A DNA stretch of 64,000 bases from Leucobacter sp. cx-42 (GCF_014529985.1 NZ_JACVMU010000001.1:1-64000), one strand, 5' to 3'; positions 43,220 through 52,591 are shown, counted from the stretch's first letter. The notes: generated by a model not told the origin, from the sequence alone. Made by a program: numbers and translations.

Positions 43220-44752
43220 GTGAGTGAAACCACTCCCGCAGCGCCAAGCTACGCCAAGCGTGGCAAGTCGCGCACGCCGATCATCATCACCGCAATCGTA
43301 GTTATTGCCCTCATCATCGGCGCCGCAGTGTTCTTCTTCAGCAAGCCAAACGGCGCAAAGAACGCGGCAGACAACGAGATCACCATCGGTCTCGTACTCG
43401 AACCCTCGAGCCTTGACGTTCGAGAGAACACCGGTGTCGCCACCGGCCAGATTCTCATCGACAACGTCTACCAGGGCCTCGTCGGCATTAAACCTGGCAC
43501 CGTCGCAGAGATCGTTCCGGTCCTCGCAACAGACATGCCCCAGGTCAGCGACGATGGCCGCGAGTACACCTTCTCGTTGCAGCAGGGCGTCAAGTTCCAT
43601 TCGGGCAACGTCATGACCGCCGACGACGTCGTTGACTCACTGACAGCTTCGCTCTTGGACACGACCGTTGGTTTCACGCCGACGATCACCAAGGTTGATG
43701 AGCAGACCGTGAAGATCACGCTTGCCGAACCCAACAGCATGCTCCTGTGGGTACTCGCGAACCAGTCGGGCCTCATTCTCGAGACCGCCGCGACCAACAA
43801 CCTGCAGAGCTCGGCAAACGGCACCGGCCCGTACACGTTCGAGCAGTGGAAGAAGGGCGACAGCCTGACCCTCGCACGCAATGCAGATTACTGGGGCGAG
43901 GCAGCAACGCTTGACCGCGCCGTTTTCCGTTTCTTCCCCGAAGGCCGTGCTGCGGTCAACGCGCTGAAGGAAGGCGACCTCGACGTCCACACCGCACTGC
44001 TCCCTCCGCTGCGTGCCGAGTTTGAAAACAACTCGAACTTCACTCTCGTTCGTGCTGACAGCTCTGACGTCTTCACGCTCGCGTACAACTCGCAGCAGGC
44101 ACCCCTGAACGACCCGAAGGTTCGTCAGGCACTCAGCATGGCAATCGACAGCGAAGCGCTTCTCGGCACCCAGAACGGTGACGCGAAGGTCATCGGCAGC
44201 CCGATCACCGAGCTCGAGCCCGGCTACACAGATCTGACGGACGTCAACGCCTACGACCCCGAGGCTGCCCGCGCCCTGCTCCTCGAGGCGGGTCACCCGA
44301 ACCTCAGCCTCACCATCACCGCGCCGAACCACTACGACACGACATCGCTCGATCTCGTCACGAGCCAGCTCGCGGCAGTCGGCGTGTCGGTCAAGGTGAA
44401 GTCGGTTGAGTTTGCGACGTGGCTGTCTGAGGTCTACCAGAACCGTGACTACCAGCTCAGCTACGTCGACCACGCCGAAGCTCGTGACTTCGCAAACTAC
44501 GCGAACCCCGACTACTACTTCGGATACGACAACGCTGACGTGCAGAAGCTCTACGCTGAAGCACTCGCTGCGACCGACGCCGACAAGTCTGACGAGTTGC
44601 TCCAGGAAGCAGCGACCATCGTCGCTCAGGATGCGCCCGCAAAGTGGCTCTTCAACTACACGCCGACCAACGTCGTGAGCACCAAGGTCACTGGTTTCCC
44701 CGAGGTGAACACGAACAGCCGCGTGAACCTCGCTGAGGTCACCGTCAACTAG
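43220..44752 (+). CDS. ABC transporter substrate-binding protein, family 5, membrane-anchored
   Basis: A 510-residue solute-binding protein of the DppA/OppA family (peptides, nickel or related solutes). The N-terminus is positive (AKRGKSR) and followed by one hydrophobic segment at 20-41; there is no lipobox cysteine, so it is probably held by an uncleaved anchor rather than lipid. VLEPSSLDVRENTG and FSLQQGVKFHSGN are family landmarks. Start GTG 43220 has AAGGAG seven bases before it; an earlier in-frame ATG at 43154 lacks one. Permeases and ATPases follow. A small hairpin (CGGGC-AAC-GCCCG, 44756-44768) lies between it and the first permease. Confidence 0.9.
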   Translation: MSETTPAAPSYAKRGKSRTPIIITAIVVIALIIGAAVFFFSKPNGAKNAADNEITIGLVLEPSSLDVRENTGVATGQILIDNVYQGLVGIKPGTVAEIVPVLATDMPQVSDDGREYTFSLQQGVKFHSGNVMTADDVVDSLTASLLDTTVGFTPTITKVDEQTVKITLAEPNSMLLWVLANQSGLILETAATNNLQSSANGTGPYTFEQWKKGDSLTLARNADYWGEAATLDRAVFRFFPEGRAAVNALKEGDLDVHTALLPPLRAEFENNSNFTLVRADSSDVFTLAYNSQQAPLNDPKVRQALSMAIDSEALLGTQNGDAKVIGSPITELEPGYTDLTDVNAYDPEAARALLLEAGHPNLSLTITAPNHYDTTSLDLVTSQLAAVGVSVKVKSVEFATWLSEVYQNRDYQLSYVDHAEARDFANYANPDYYFGYDNADVQKLYAEALAATDADKSDELLQEAATIVAQDAPAKWLFNYTPTNVVSTKVTGFPEVNTNSRVNLAEVTVN

Positions 44753-44769
44753 CCACGGGCAACGCCCGG

Positions 44770-44775
44770 TACTCT
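44770..44775 (+). promoter_or_regulatory. -10 element (TACTCT), leaderless start at 44782
   Basis: TACTCT ends 6 bases before the GTG of the first permease gene, inside the ABC operon. Confidence 0.55.
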
Positions 44776-44781
44776 CGTAGA

Positions 44782-45735
44782 GTGACTCGTTTCATCCTCA
44801 CCAGAGCAGGACTCCTCGTCCTCGCTTGGCTGCTCGCCAGCGTCGTAATCTTTGCGACGCTGCGCGTGCTGCCAGGCGATGTTGCCCAGGTGATCGGTGG
44901 CACGAATGCTTCGCCTGAGCGCATCGCCGAACTCCGTGAGCAGCTCGGCTTGAATCAGCCGCTCGTGACGCAGTACGTCTCCTGGATGGGAGGCGTACTG
45001 CGTGGCGATCTCGGCACCTCCGCGCTGACTGGCCAGCCCGTCGCTGCGAGCCTGGTGGAAAAGGCTGAAGTAACGCTTCCCCTCACCGCACTTTCGCTGA
45101 TCGTCATGCTCATTGTCGCGTTGCCACTCGGTGTCTTCGCCGCGTATCGCGCGAACACCGCTGCTGGCAAAATCGTGACCGTCTCGAGCACGTTTGCCTC
45201 GGCGATCCCCGTTGTCTGGGCCGGTCTACTCGGCATTCTCGTGCTGTCGCAGTGGCTCGGCTGGCTCCCCTCGCAGGGGTTCCCACGTGAGGGCTGGGGC
45301 GATCCGCTCGCCGCGCTGCGCGCACTCATTTTGCCCGCGCTGACGATCGGCCTCATGGAGGGCGCGATCCTCTTCCGCTTCGTGCGCAGCGCGACACTTC
45401 GCGCGCTCGAGGCAGAGCACGTGCGCGCGGCAATGGCACGCGGCCGCACGCGCTTGCGCGCGCTCCTGGAGTACGGTCTCCCAGGCGTCGGACTCTCGGT
45501 GGTCTCGATGCTCGGCCTGCAGGTGGCAGCGCTCATCGTCGGCGCGGTCGTCATCGAGAAGCTCTTCTCGCTTCCCGGTCTCGGCAGCATGCTCCTCACC
45601 GATGTTGGCGACCGCGACTTCCCACAGGTGCAGGGCATTTTGCTCGTACTCACAGGTCTCATCCTCGTGATCGGCGCGATCGTCGACGTCGTGCATCGCA
45701 TGCTCGACCCGCGGTTGAAGGGGGCTGGCGAATGA
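44782..45735 (+). CDS. ABC transporter permease, DppB type
   Basis: A 317-residue inner-membrane permease with about six hydrophobic segments. The N-terminal FATLRVLPGDVAQVIGG and the EAA-loop-like EHVRAAMARGRTRLRALL are typical of DppB/OppB subunits. It pairs with the next gene to form the channel of the importer. Start GTG 44782, apparently with its own leaderless promoter 30 bases behind the binding-protein gene. The stop overlaps the next ATG. Confidence 0.92.
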   Translation: MTRFILTRAGLLVLAWLLASVVIFATLRVLPGDVAQVIGGTNASPERIAELREQLGLNQPLVTQYVSWMGGVLRGDLGTSALTGQPVAASLVEKAEVTLPLTALSLIVMLIVALPLGVFAAYRANTAAGKIVTVSSTFASAIPVVWAGLLGILVLSQWLGWLPSQGFPREGWGDPLAALRALILPALTIGLMEGAILFRFVRSATLRALEAEHVRAAMARGRTRLRALLEYGLPGVGLSVVSMLGLQVAALIVGAVVIEKLFSLPGLGSMLLTDVGDRDFPQVQGILLVLTGLILVIGAIVDVVHRMLDPRLKGAGE

Positions 45736-46586
45736 TCCGCACCCTGCAATCAATACTGCGCAACCCTGCCGGGCTCGCTGGCGCGATCGTGCTCTCACTC
45801 GTGGTGCTCGTGGCGATCGTCTCAATGTTCTGGCTCCCTGCCGATCCTAACTTCGCGAGTGCCGCGCAGATCTGGCAGAAGCCATCTGCCGCGCACCCGC
45901 TCGGCACCGATGGCAGCGGCCGGGACATCTTCGCGCGCTTGATGGCCGGCAGTAAGGTCTCGCTCGGTGTCGCGCTCGGCACCGGTGCCGTCGCGAGCGT
46001 GATCGGCTTCCTGCTCGCGATCCCAGGCGGACTCGGCAGGCGTCCCGTTCGCGAGGTCGTCGCGGTGCTCATCGATGTTGCGGTCGCGTTCCCCACGATC
46101 CTGCTCACGGCGATGCTCAGTGCGGTGTTCGGCAGCGGCATCCCCATCGTGATCGCCGCGCTCGGAATCGCGTTCGGTGTTTCCATTGGCCGAGTACTCC
46201 GCGCCGAACTGCACCAAATCGCCCGCGAGGACTATGTGCTCGCCGCGCGCGCAGCGGGGCTCCCCCGCCGCAAGATACTCACGCGCCACCTCTTGCCCGG
46301 GATACGACCGGTATTCCTCGTGCAGCTCTCCCTCTCCATGGGCCTCGCGGTACTCGCGGAGTCGAGCCTGTCCTTCCTCGGTTTCGGTGCCCCGAACCAC
46401 GTCCCCTCATGGGGTCGCATGCTCGCCGACATGGAGCGCTACATTTCCGTGCACCCGCTGTCGGTCCTGTGGCCGGGCCTCGCGATTTCACTCACCGTGC
46501 TCGCGTTCTTCTTGCTCGGTGACGCGTTGCGTGACGCGCTCGAAAAGGGCGGCCGTGACGCAGAGCTGCAGGAGGTACGACGATGA
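45732..46586 (+). CDS. ABC transporter permease, DppC type
   Basis: A 284-residue membrane subunit with about six hydrophobic segments. AHPLGTDGSGRDIFARLMAGSKVSLGVAL is the classic DppC/OppC stretch after the first helix, and REDYVLAARAAGLPRRKIL is the EAA loop that docks the ATPases. ATGA overlap with the preceding permease and again with the following ATPase gene. Confidence 0.92.
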   Translation: MIRTLQSILRNPAGLAGAIVLSLVVLVAIVSMFWLPADPNFASAAQIWQKPSAAHPLGTDGSGRDIFARLMAGSKVSLGVALGTGAVASVIGFLLAIPGGLGRRPVREVVAVLIDVAVAFPTILLTAMLSAVFGSGIPIVIAALGIAFGVSIGRVLRAELHQIAREDYVLAARAAGLPRRKILTRHLLPGIRPVFLVQLSLSMGLAVLAESSLSFLGFGAPNHVPSWGRMLADMERYISVHPLSVLWPGLAISLTVLAFFLLGDALRDALEKGGRDAELQEVRR

Positions 46587-47380
46587 CCCAGTCCCTCACC
46601 TTGCGGGTGCAGAATCTCTCCATCGCGATCGCTGGCAAGGCAGTCGTGCACGACGTTTCGTTTGAGGTGGCTGCTGGCGAGCGCGTCGGAATTATCGGCG
46701 GATCAGGTTCAGGCAAGACCCTCACAGCGCTCGCCATCGCCGGGCTGCTGCCAGACGGCGCAACAGCGACCGGCTCGATCCAGGTCGGGCACCCCGACGG
46801 CACCACGACCGAGCTCCTCGCCCTGTCTGACCGCGACTTCGCGAAGCTGCGCGGCGACCAGATCGGCATGGTCTTCCAGGAGCCGAAGACGGCACTCAGC
46901 CCGTTCCAGACGCTCGGCAACCAGATGACCGATGCCCTCGCGCTGCACTATCGCCTGAGCAAGAGTGAGCGGACGGCAGCTGCCGTCCGCCTCGCGGAGC
47001 AGGTCAGCCTCAAGGACCCCGCGCGCATCGTGAACGCGTACCCGCACGAGGTCTCGGGCGGCCAGCGCCAGCGCGCGGCCATCGCCGCCGCCATCTCGGC
47101 GTCGCCCGGCCTGCTGCTCGCCGACGAGCCGACGACCGCGCTCGACGTCTCCGTGCAGCGCGGCATCCTCGACCTGTTCAACACGATCGTTGATCGTGGC
47201 GACTGCTCCCTGCTCTGCATCTCGCACGACATCGCGGCGGTCCAGCTCGTGTCGGACCGCATCCTCGTGTTCGACGACGGCCGGCTGGTCGAGTCGGGAT
47301 CCGCCATCGATATCTTGGAACGCCCAGCGCACGAGGTCACCCGCGCGCTCATCGCCGCGGCAGGAGGCGCCCACACATGA
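46583..47380 (+). CDS. ABC transporter ATP-binding protein, DppD type
   Basis: A 265-residue cytosolic ATPase: Walker A GGSGSGKT (39-46), signature VSGGQRQRAAIA (about 156-167), Walker B LLLADEPTTALDVS (about 174-187). It lacks most of the C-terminal oligopeptide-ABC extension, so it ends soon after the core. It pairs with the next gene's product to drive import. ATGA overlaps on both sides. Confidence 0.92.
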   Translation: MTQSLTLRVQNLSIAIAGKAVVHDVSFEVAAGERVGIIGGSGSGKTLTALAIAGLLPDGATATGSIQVGHPDGTTTELLALSDRDFAKLRGDQIGMVFQEPKTALSPFQTLGNQMTDALALHYRLSKSERTAAAVRLAEQVSLKDPARIVNAYPHEVSGGQRQRAAIAAAISASPGLLLADEPTTALDVSVQRGILDLFNTIVDRGDCSLLCISHDIAAVQLVSDRILVFDDGRLVESGSAIDILERPAHEVTRALIAAAGGAHT

Positions 47381-48210
47381 CCGAGTCACCCGCACAGCCG
47401 CTCACTCAGCCGCTCGTCTCCGTGCGCGACGTCACCAAGGTGTACCGCACACCCGCGCAAACCCTCTTCGGAAAGCACAATCGCGTGCACGCGCTCGCGG
47501 GCGTCACACTCGATGTGCTGCGCGGGCAGAGCGTCGCGATCGTCGGCGAGTCTGGCTCGGGCAAGACGACGCTGTCGCGTCAGCTGCTCGGACTGAGCAA
47601 GCCCACGAGTGGCGAGGTCTTCTTCGACGGGCGGCGGATCGATCCGCGCACCGACGACCTCGTGTGGTTGCGGCGCCGAACCGGGCTCGTGTTCCAGGAC
47701 CCCTACTCGTCGTTCAATCCGCGACGCACGATTGGTGATTCGGTAGCCGAGCCGCTGGAGTCGGCAGCGGAGCCGTGCAGTCGCGAAGAACAGCTAGAGA
47801 TGGCGCGCGCGATGCTCGTTCGCGTTGGCCTCCCAGCAGACGCCGTTGATCGCTTGCCGCGCGCATTTTCCGGCGGTCAGCGGCAGCGGATCGCGATTGC
47901 TCGCGCCCTCATCCACCGCCCAGAGCTCCTCGTCGGTGACGAGCCAGTGAGCGCGCTCGACGTGCTCGTGCGGGCACACGTGCTTGAGCTGCTCGCGCAG
48001 CTGCGGGCGGAGCTCGGCCTCACGATGATCACGATCACGCACGACCTCAGCATCGTGCCGCAGCTCGCGGAACGCACGGTCGTCATGAGCAACGGCCTCA
48101 TTGTCGAGGACGGCCCGACGGAGCAGATCCTCACACAGCCTGAGCACCCCTACACCCGAGAGCTGCTCGCGGCACGACTCGAGCTGCCGCCGACAACCTG
48201 GCGCGGCTAG
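47377..48210 (+). CDS. ABC transporter ATP-binding protein, DppF type
   Basis: A 277-residue ATPase: Walker A GESGSGKT (57-64), the Q-loop region RTGLVFQDPYSSFNPRRTIGD, signature FSGGQRQRIAIARAL and Walker B LLVGDEPVSALDV. It closes the importer operon. The stop is 14 bases from the convergent anti-sigma factor gene; no clear hairpin lies between. Confidence 0.92.
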   Translation: MTESPAQPLTQPLVSVRDVTKVYRTPAQTLFGKHNRVHALAGVTLDVLRGQSVAIVGESGSGKTTLSRQLLGLSKPTSGEVFFDGRRIDPRTDDLVWLRRRTGLVFQDPYSSFNPRRTIGDSVAEPLESAAEPCSREEQLEMARAMLVRVGLPADAVDRLPRAFSGGQRQRIAIARALIHRPELLVGDEPVSALDVLVRAHVLELLAQLRAELGLTMITITHDLSIVPQLAERTVVMSNGLIVEDGPTEQILTQPEHPYTRELLAARLELPPTTWRG

Positions 48211-48224
48211 GCTCGCGAACGACG

Positions 48225-48485
48225 CTAGGCCTGGAGCCCTCGCAGGATCGCGTCACGCAGGTCAGCGGGCGCACAATCTGCACGCTCGTCCTCGCAGACG
48301 CGCTTGATGACCTCGGTGAGGCTCTCGCACACTGACTGCTCGCTCCGACAGTTCGCACAGTTCGTGAGGTGCTCACGGATAGGTGCCGAGTCTTCGGTGC
48401 ACAGCTCGCCGCGCAGCCAGTCATAGAGCTTGGCGCGAGCCGTCTCACAGCCGCAGTCGTTGACGGTGTCGTTCTGCATCGTCAT
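48225..48485 (-). CDS. rsrA: zinc-binding anti-sigma factor, RsrA type
   Basis: An 86-residue ZAS-domain anti-sigma factor. The zinc/disulfide set is visible: Cys11 or Cys13, H39, C43 and C46 in the HLTNCANC motif, plus extra cysteines at 53, 64 and 70. In Streptomyces, RsrA holds SigR until disulfide stress ejects the zinc. The ATG overlaps the sigma factor stop as ATGA, so the pair is made in step. Identity as RsrA rests on the motif and the sigma partner. Confidence 0.88.
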   Translation of the reverse strand: MTMQNDTVNDCGCETARAKLYDWLRGELCTEDSAPIREHLTNCANCRSEQSVCESLTEVIKRVCEDERADCAPADLRDAILRGLQA

Positions 48486-49087
48486 ACTCCCTTCGCTGAT
48501 GTATTTTCGTTCTTACTGAGTCCAACGCCCTGCTCGCTCGCGTATTCCCCAAGCAACTGACGAAGCTTCGCACGTCCGCGGTGTAGCCGGCTCATGACCG
48601 TACCAATCGGGACACCGACGATCTCCGCGATCTCCTGATAGCTAAAGCCCTCAACATCGGCGAGGTACACCGCGATGCGGAAGTCTTCCTTGAGTGAGGC
48701 GAGCGCGTCCGTCACCACGCTCGCTGGCGTGCGGTCAATCGCTTCAGCTTCTGCCGACTGGGTCGACGTGGGTGCTGCGGTGGTGGATTCTGCGCCACCA
48801 AGCTGCCACTCTTCGAGCTCTTCAACGACACCGAGGTGCGGCTCTCGCTGCTTCTTGCGATAGCCGTTGATGTAGGTGTTCGTCATAATGCGATAGAGCC
48901 AGGCCTTGAGGTTCGTCCCCTCTTCAAAGCGGGCAAACGCCGCGAACGCCTTGAGGTAGGTCTCTTGCACCAGGTCTTGCGCATCGGCCGGGTTTCGCGT
49001 CATTTTCATCGCTGCGCCGTAGAGCTGGTCGAGCAACGGCAGCGCGTCTTCGGCGAATCGCGCCTTGAGGGTCTCGGTTTCACTCAC
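48482..49087 (-). CDS. sigR: ECF sigma factor, SigR/SigH type
   Basis: A 201-residue sigma-70 family group 4 factor. Region 2 includes [17 protein letters not shown] (about 36-52) and [15 protein letters not shown]. Region 4 includes [23 protein letters not shown] (about 155-177). A low-complexity Thr/Ala/Ser linker (about 100-118) joins them. In actinobacteria this sigma directs the thiol-oxidative stress regulon. Start GTG 49087 lies six bases behind TAGGAT. I see no clear GGAAT-18-GTT self-promoter in the 99-bp gap to aroA. Confidence 0.9.
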   Translation of the reverse strand: MSETETLKARFAEDALPLLDQLYGAAMKMTRNPADAQDLVQETYLKAFAAFARFEEGTNLKAWLYRIMTNTYINGYRKKQREPHLGVVEELEEWQLGGAESTTAAPTSTQSAEAEAIDRTPASVVTDALASLKEDFRIAVYLADVEGFSYQEIAEIVGVPIGTVMSRLHRGRAKLRQLLGEYASEQGVGLSKNENTSAKGV

Positions 49088-49093
49088 ATCCCG

Positions 49094-49099
49094 ATCCTA
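49094..49099 (-). promoter_or_regulatory. -10 element (TAGGAT), leaderless start at 49087
   Basis: On the minus strand TAGGAT ends 6 bases before the sigma factor GTG. Confidence 0.6.
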
Positions 49100-49172
49100 T
49101 TGCGGTTTACCCGAATCTTGCTGCAAACCGTCACGTACGCGCGCGCAATGGCTTCAGCACAGGCCCGCGGGA

Positions 49173-49178
49173 TAGACT
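49173..49178 (+). promoter_or_regulatory. -10 element (TAGACT) upstream of aroA
   Basis: TAGACT ends 5 bases before an in-frame GTG and 8 bases before the ATG at 49187, so aroA may be leaderless. Confidence 0.45.
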
Positions 49179-49186
49179 CGGCAGTG

Positions 49187-50617
49187 ATGTTGGTCGGAAA
49201 AATGAACTCAGGCAATGACGGCGACGAGGCGCGCTCAGGCGACGCGCTCGACGGCGGCGATCAGGCATGGGCAGCACCGGTTGCGGCTCACGAACTTGCG
49301 ACGGTCGTACCGCTCCCCGGCTCAAAGTCGCTGACGGGCCGCGAGCTCATCCTCTCGGCGCTCGCTGACAGCACCGGAACCCTGCGTGCCCCGCTCCATT
49401 CGCGCGACACGAACCTCATGGTTGAGGCGCTCCGTTCCTTCGGCACCGTGATCGAGGAGCTTCCTGGCAGCGGCCCCTATGGCCCAGATCTGCGCATCAC
49501 CCCGGTTGCAGAGTTGCGCGGATCGACCTCGGTCGAGTGCGGCCTCGCTGGCACAGTCATGCGCTTCGTTCCCGCGGTCGCCGCCCTCGCGCTCGGCCCG
49601 ACCTCGTTTGACGGCGACCCCTATGCCCGCAAGCGCCCCATGCGCGCCATTCTCGAGGCGCTCTCGGCCCTCGGTGCTGACATCGCAGACGATGGCCGCG
49701 GCGCACTTCCCTTCACCGTGCACGGCACCGGCAGCCTCCGCGGTGGCCGCGTCGAACTCGATGCCTCACTCTCGAGCCAGTTCGTTTCTGGTCTGCTGCT
49801 CTCTGGCGCGCGCTTCGATGAGGGCGTTCACGTGGTCCACACCGGAGACCGCCTGCCGAGCGTCCCGCACATCGAGATGACTCTCGAGGCACTGCGCGCT
49901 CGCGGTGTCGACGCTGACTCCCCAGCGACGGGTGAGTGGCGTGTGGCGCCTGGGCCGATCCGCGCCCTCGATCTCACGATCGAACCTGATCTGTCGAACG
50001 CGGCGCCGTTCCTTGCCGCTGCGCTCGTCGTTGGTGGCTCCGTGACCGTGCCGCACTGGCCCGCCGTGACGACCCAGGTCGGCGATCACTTGCGCGAGCT
50101 GCTTCCGAAGTTTGGCGCATCGGTGAGCCTGGATGGCGACCGACTGACGATTTCCGGCACCGGCAAGATCACTGGTGTTGAGCTGCACGTTCCCGAGGCA
50201 GGCGAACTTGCGCCCGTGCTCGTTGCGCTCGCAGCGCTCGCTGATTCGCCGAGCAAGATCACTGGTATCGGCCACATTCGACACCATGAGACTGACCGTA
50301 TTGCGGCGCTGGTGACAGAGATCCGCGCACTCGGTGGCGACGCGGAAGAGCTTGAAGACGGCATCGCAATCACCCCGGCTCCCCTCACCGGTGGCCCCTG
50401 GCGCGCATACGCCGATCACCGCATGGCGCAGGCTGGTGCGCTCATCGGTCTGCGCGTACCCGGCGTCATGATCGACGACATCGCGTGCACATCAAAGACG
50501 CTGCCGGAGTTCCCCGAACTCTGGACTGCGCTCGCAACCGGGACTGCCATCGACGCTCCCTCGGAGGAGCCAGCCGAACCCATGTTCTTCGATCTCGGCA
50601 ACGGACTGACCGTATGA
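49187..50617 (+). CDS. aroA: 3-phosphoshikimate 1-carboxyvinyltransferase (EPSP synthase)
   Basis: A 476-residue shikimate-pathway enzyme joining shikimate 3-phosphate and phosphoenolpyruvate. PGSKSLTGRE (44-53) is the N-terminal active-site motif with a Thr-Gly in place of the common Thr-Asn. RKRPMR binds substrate, and YADHRMAQAG near the C-terminus carries the catalytic Asp/His region. The first 30 residues are an acidic, Gly-rich extension, so starts at 49184 or 49205 are possible. The stop overlaps the rsgA ATG, as is usual in actinobacteria; sigR is divergent. Confidence 0.93.
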   Translation: MLVGKMNSGNDGDEARSGDALDGGDQAWAAPVAAHELATVVPLPGSKSLTGRELILSALADSTGTLRAPLHSRDTNLMVEALRSFGTVIEELPGSGPYGPDLRITPVAELRGSTSVECGLAGTVMRFVPAVAALALGPTSFDGDPYARKRPMRAILEALSALGADIADDGRGALPFTVHGTGSLRGGRVELDASLSSQFVSGLLLSGARFDEGVHVVHTGDRLPSVPHIEMTLEALRARGVDADSPATGEWRVAPGPIRALDLTIEPDLSNAAPFLAAALVVGGSVTVPHWPAVTTQVGDHLRELLPKFGASVSLDGDRLTISGTGKITGVELHVPEAGELAPVLVALAALADSPSKITGIGHIRHHETDRIAALVTEIRALGGDAEELEDGIAITPAPLTGGPWRAYADHRMAQAGALIGLRVPGVMIDDIACTSKTLPEFPELWTALATGTAIDAPSEEPAEPMFFDLGNGLTV

Positions 50618-51711
50618 GCTGGCTGACGTCTGACGACGACGATCTCGACGGCCCCTACGCGGAGTACGCGGATCATCGTGTCCGCAGCCGCCCGAACCCG
50701 AAGGCGAACCGACCGCGCACGAAGCGTCGCCCGGAACACGCAGACGCGGTCATTGGCATGGTCACCGCGGTTGATCGCGGCCGGTACACCACGCTCGTGC
50801 CGAAGGGCGCGGATCCGCACGATCCCACCGAGCGCTCCATCACCGCGGCGCGCGCACGTGAGCTGCGCCGCACCCCGATCGTCATTGGTGACCGGGTGCA
50901 GCTCGTCGGAGACATCTCCGGCGAAGAAGGTTCACTCTCGCGCATCGTCGGCCTCGAAGATCGCAAGACCCTGCTGCGTCGCAGCGCAGACGACAGCGAC
51001 ACCGTCGAGCGTGTCATGGTCGCAAACGTCGACCAGATGCTCATTGTCATCGCCGCGGCCAATCCTGAACCGCGCGTGCGCCTCGTGGATCGCTACCTCG
51101 TCGCGGCGTATGACGCTGGCATCTCCCCGATTCTCTGCATCACCAAGTGCGACCTTGCTGACCCCGAACCGTTCCTCGCGCACTTTGCTGGCCTTGAGGT
51201 GCCGGTGTTCCGCAGCTCGCCGGCTGACTGGGAAACGGACGCACCGGACGGCGTACTCGCCGCGATCCGAGCCCAGCTCGAGGACAAGACGACCGTGTTC
51301 GTCGGCCACTCTGGCGTCGGGAAGTCAACGCTCATCAACGCACTCGTACCCGAGGCGGATCGTGCGACCGGGCACGTCAACGAAGTGACCGGCCGTGGCC
51401 GCCACACCTCGTCATCGTCGGTCGCCTTCCGGATGCCGCGCGGCGGCGTCGGTTCGAGCGAGGACGCAGACGTGGATCCGGGCTGGGTCATCGATACGCC
51501 CGGTGTGCGTTCATTCGGCCTAGGTCACGTGACTGCCGAGGGCATTCTGCGCGGCTTTGTCGACCTCGCGACGCTCATCGACAGCTGCCCCCGCGGCTGC
51601 ACGCACCGCGAGGACGCTCCGGACTGCGAGCTCGACCTCGCGATCGCAGACGAGCGTCTCGACGCGATGGGCGCGCTGCGCGTCGAGTCACTTCGCCGCC
51701 TTTTGCCATAG
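50614..51711 (+). CDS. rsgA: ribosome small-subunit GTPase RsgA
   Basis: A 365-residue circularly permuted GTPase that helps mature the 30S subunit. An OB fold comes first. The motif order is permuted: TKCD (G4) precedes GHSGVGKS (G1, 231-238), which precedes DTPGVRSFG (G3). CPRGCTHREDAPDC in the C-terminal zinc domain supplies the Cys/His ligands. The N-terminal 40 residues are acidic then basic. ATG at 50614 overlaps the aroA stop. Confidence 0.94.
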   Translation: MSWLTSDDDDLDGPYAEYADHRVRSRPNPKANRPRTKRRPEHADAVIGMVTAVDRGRYTTLVPKGADPHDPTERSITAARARELRRTPIVIGDRVQLVGDISGEEGSLSRIVGLEDRKTLLRRSADDSDTVERVMVANVDQMLIVIAAANPEPRVRLVDRYLVAAYDAGISPILCITKCDLADPEPFLAHFAGLEVPVFRSSPADWETDAPDGVLAAIRAQLEDKTTVFVGHSGVGKSTLINALVPEADRATGHVNEVTGRGRHTSSSSVAFRMPRGGVGSSEDADVDPGWVIDTPGVRSFGLGHVTAEGILRGFVDLATLIDSCPRGCTHREDAPDCELDLAIADERLDAMGALRVESLRRLLP

Positions 51712-51714
51712 GGT
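51709..51714 (+). promoter_or_regulatory. -10 element (TAGGGT), leaderless start at 51722
   Basis: TAGGGT ends 7 bases before the ATG; its TAG is the rsgA stop codon. GGAAGG in the spacer could instead act as a ribosome site. Confidence 0.5.
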
Positions 51715-51721
51715 GGAAGGC

Positions 51722-52195
51722 ATGACCGAACGCATCATTCTCGAGCCAGGCCAGGCGGCACCCGACTTCTCGCTGCAGGATCAGGACGGCAACGTCCGCA
51801 CCCTCGCAGAGTTCCGCGGGAAGCGCGTCATCATCTTCGTGTATCCGGCAGCAATGACGCCAGGCTGCACGAAGGAAGCATGTGACTTCCGTGACTCGAC
51901 CGCACCGCTCGAAGCTGCCGGCTTCCAGGTGCTCGGACTCTCCCCCGATACCGTCGAGAAGCAGGCGAAGTTTGCAGAGCGCGATGCGCTCGAGTACCCG
52001 CTGCTGAGTGACCCCTCGAAGGAAACGCTCGTCGCGTACGGCGCATACGGCGAGAAGAACTCGTACGGTCGCCTGCTGAAGGGGGTCATCCGTTCAACCT
52101 TCATCATCGACGCCGACGGCAAGATTGAGCAGGCGCTGTACAACGTCAAGGCCACCGGCCACGTTGCGCGTGTTCGCAAGATCGTCGAGGTCTAA
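51722..52195 (+). CDS. bcp: thioredoxin-dependent peroxiredoxin (BCP/PrxQ)
   Basis: A 157-residue thiol peroxidase. MTPGCTKEAC contains the peroxidatic C49 and the resolving C54 five residues on, the mark of the atypical 2-Cys BCP/PrxQ group. AAPDFSLQDQDG opens the thioredoxin fold. It reduces H2O2 and organic hydroperoxides in the cytosol using thioredoxin. It lies 10 bases behind rsgA, and three genes from the sigR/rsrA redox pair. Confidence 0.93.
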   Translation: MTERIILEPGQAAPDFSLQDQDGNVRTLAEFRGKRVIIFVYPAAMTPGCTKEACDFRDSTAPLEAAGFQVLGLSPDTVEKQAKFAERDALEYPLLSDPSKETLVAYGAYGEKNSYGRLLKGVIRSTFIIDADGKIEQALYNVKATGHVARVRKIVEV

Positions 52196-52218
52196 GCCGG
52201 CAGATCCGTCACGGCACC

Positions 52219-52551
52219 ATGAGCATTGACCCGATAGTCAACGTACTTTCGCAGTGGGTCACACCACTCTGTGTTGGCGTACTCATGGTGCTTTTTGCCG
52301 TGCGGCTGCTCCCTGCGGTGTACCACGACGGTACGCCGGATCGCGCACGGTTCAGAGCCGCACGCGCTGCTGCATTCCCCGCTGCGGTGACCACTCTATG
52401 CCTGGTCAGCGCTATCTGGGTCGCGATGCAGTTTCTTCCGGCGCACAGTGAGGTGCTACTGCTGTTCATGGGTCCCGCCGTGTTGATTGGCGGCGCCTGG
52501 TCAATCGAGCTCTCGCGAAAAGCAGTGCTCACGAAGGACGACCGCGAGTAG
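52219..52551 (+). CDS. small membrane protein, unknown function
   Basis: A 110-residue protein with about three hydrophobic segments (near 10-32, 52-70 and 78-96) separated by a charged loop (YHDGTPDRARFRAARAA). The C-terminus is charged (LTKDDRE). No family recognised. It follows bcp by 23 bases and could be co-transcribed; no clear ribosome binding site or -10 box is seen. Confidence 0.7.
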   Translation: MSIDPIVNVLSQWVTPLCVGVLMVLFAVRLLPAVYHDGTPDRARFRAARAAAFPAAVTTLCLVSAIWVAMQFLPAHSEVLLLFMGPAVLIGGAWSIELSRKAVLTKDDRE

Positions 52552-52591
52552 CCGTCCTGAATCGGCAATGAGTTGCCGGCCCTGCGTGCTG

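Noticed and set aside
48225-52195. The sigR-rsrA-aroA-rsgA-bcp block as a novel redox island
   Set aside because: This order is a familiar actinobacterial arrangement, so it is core genome and not a new system.
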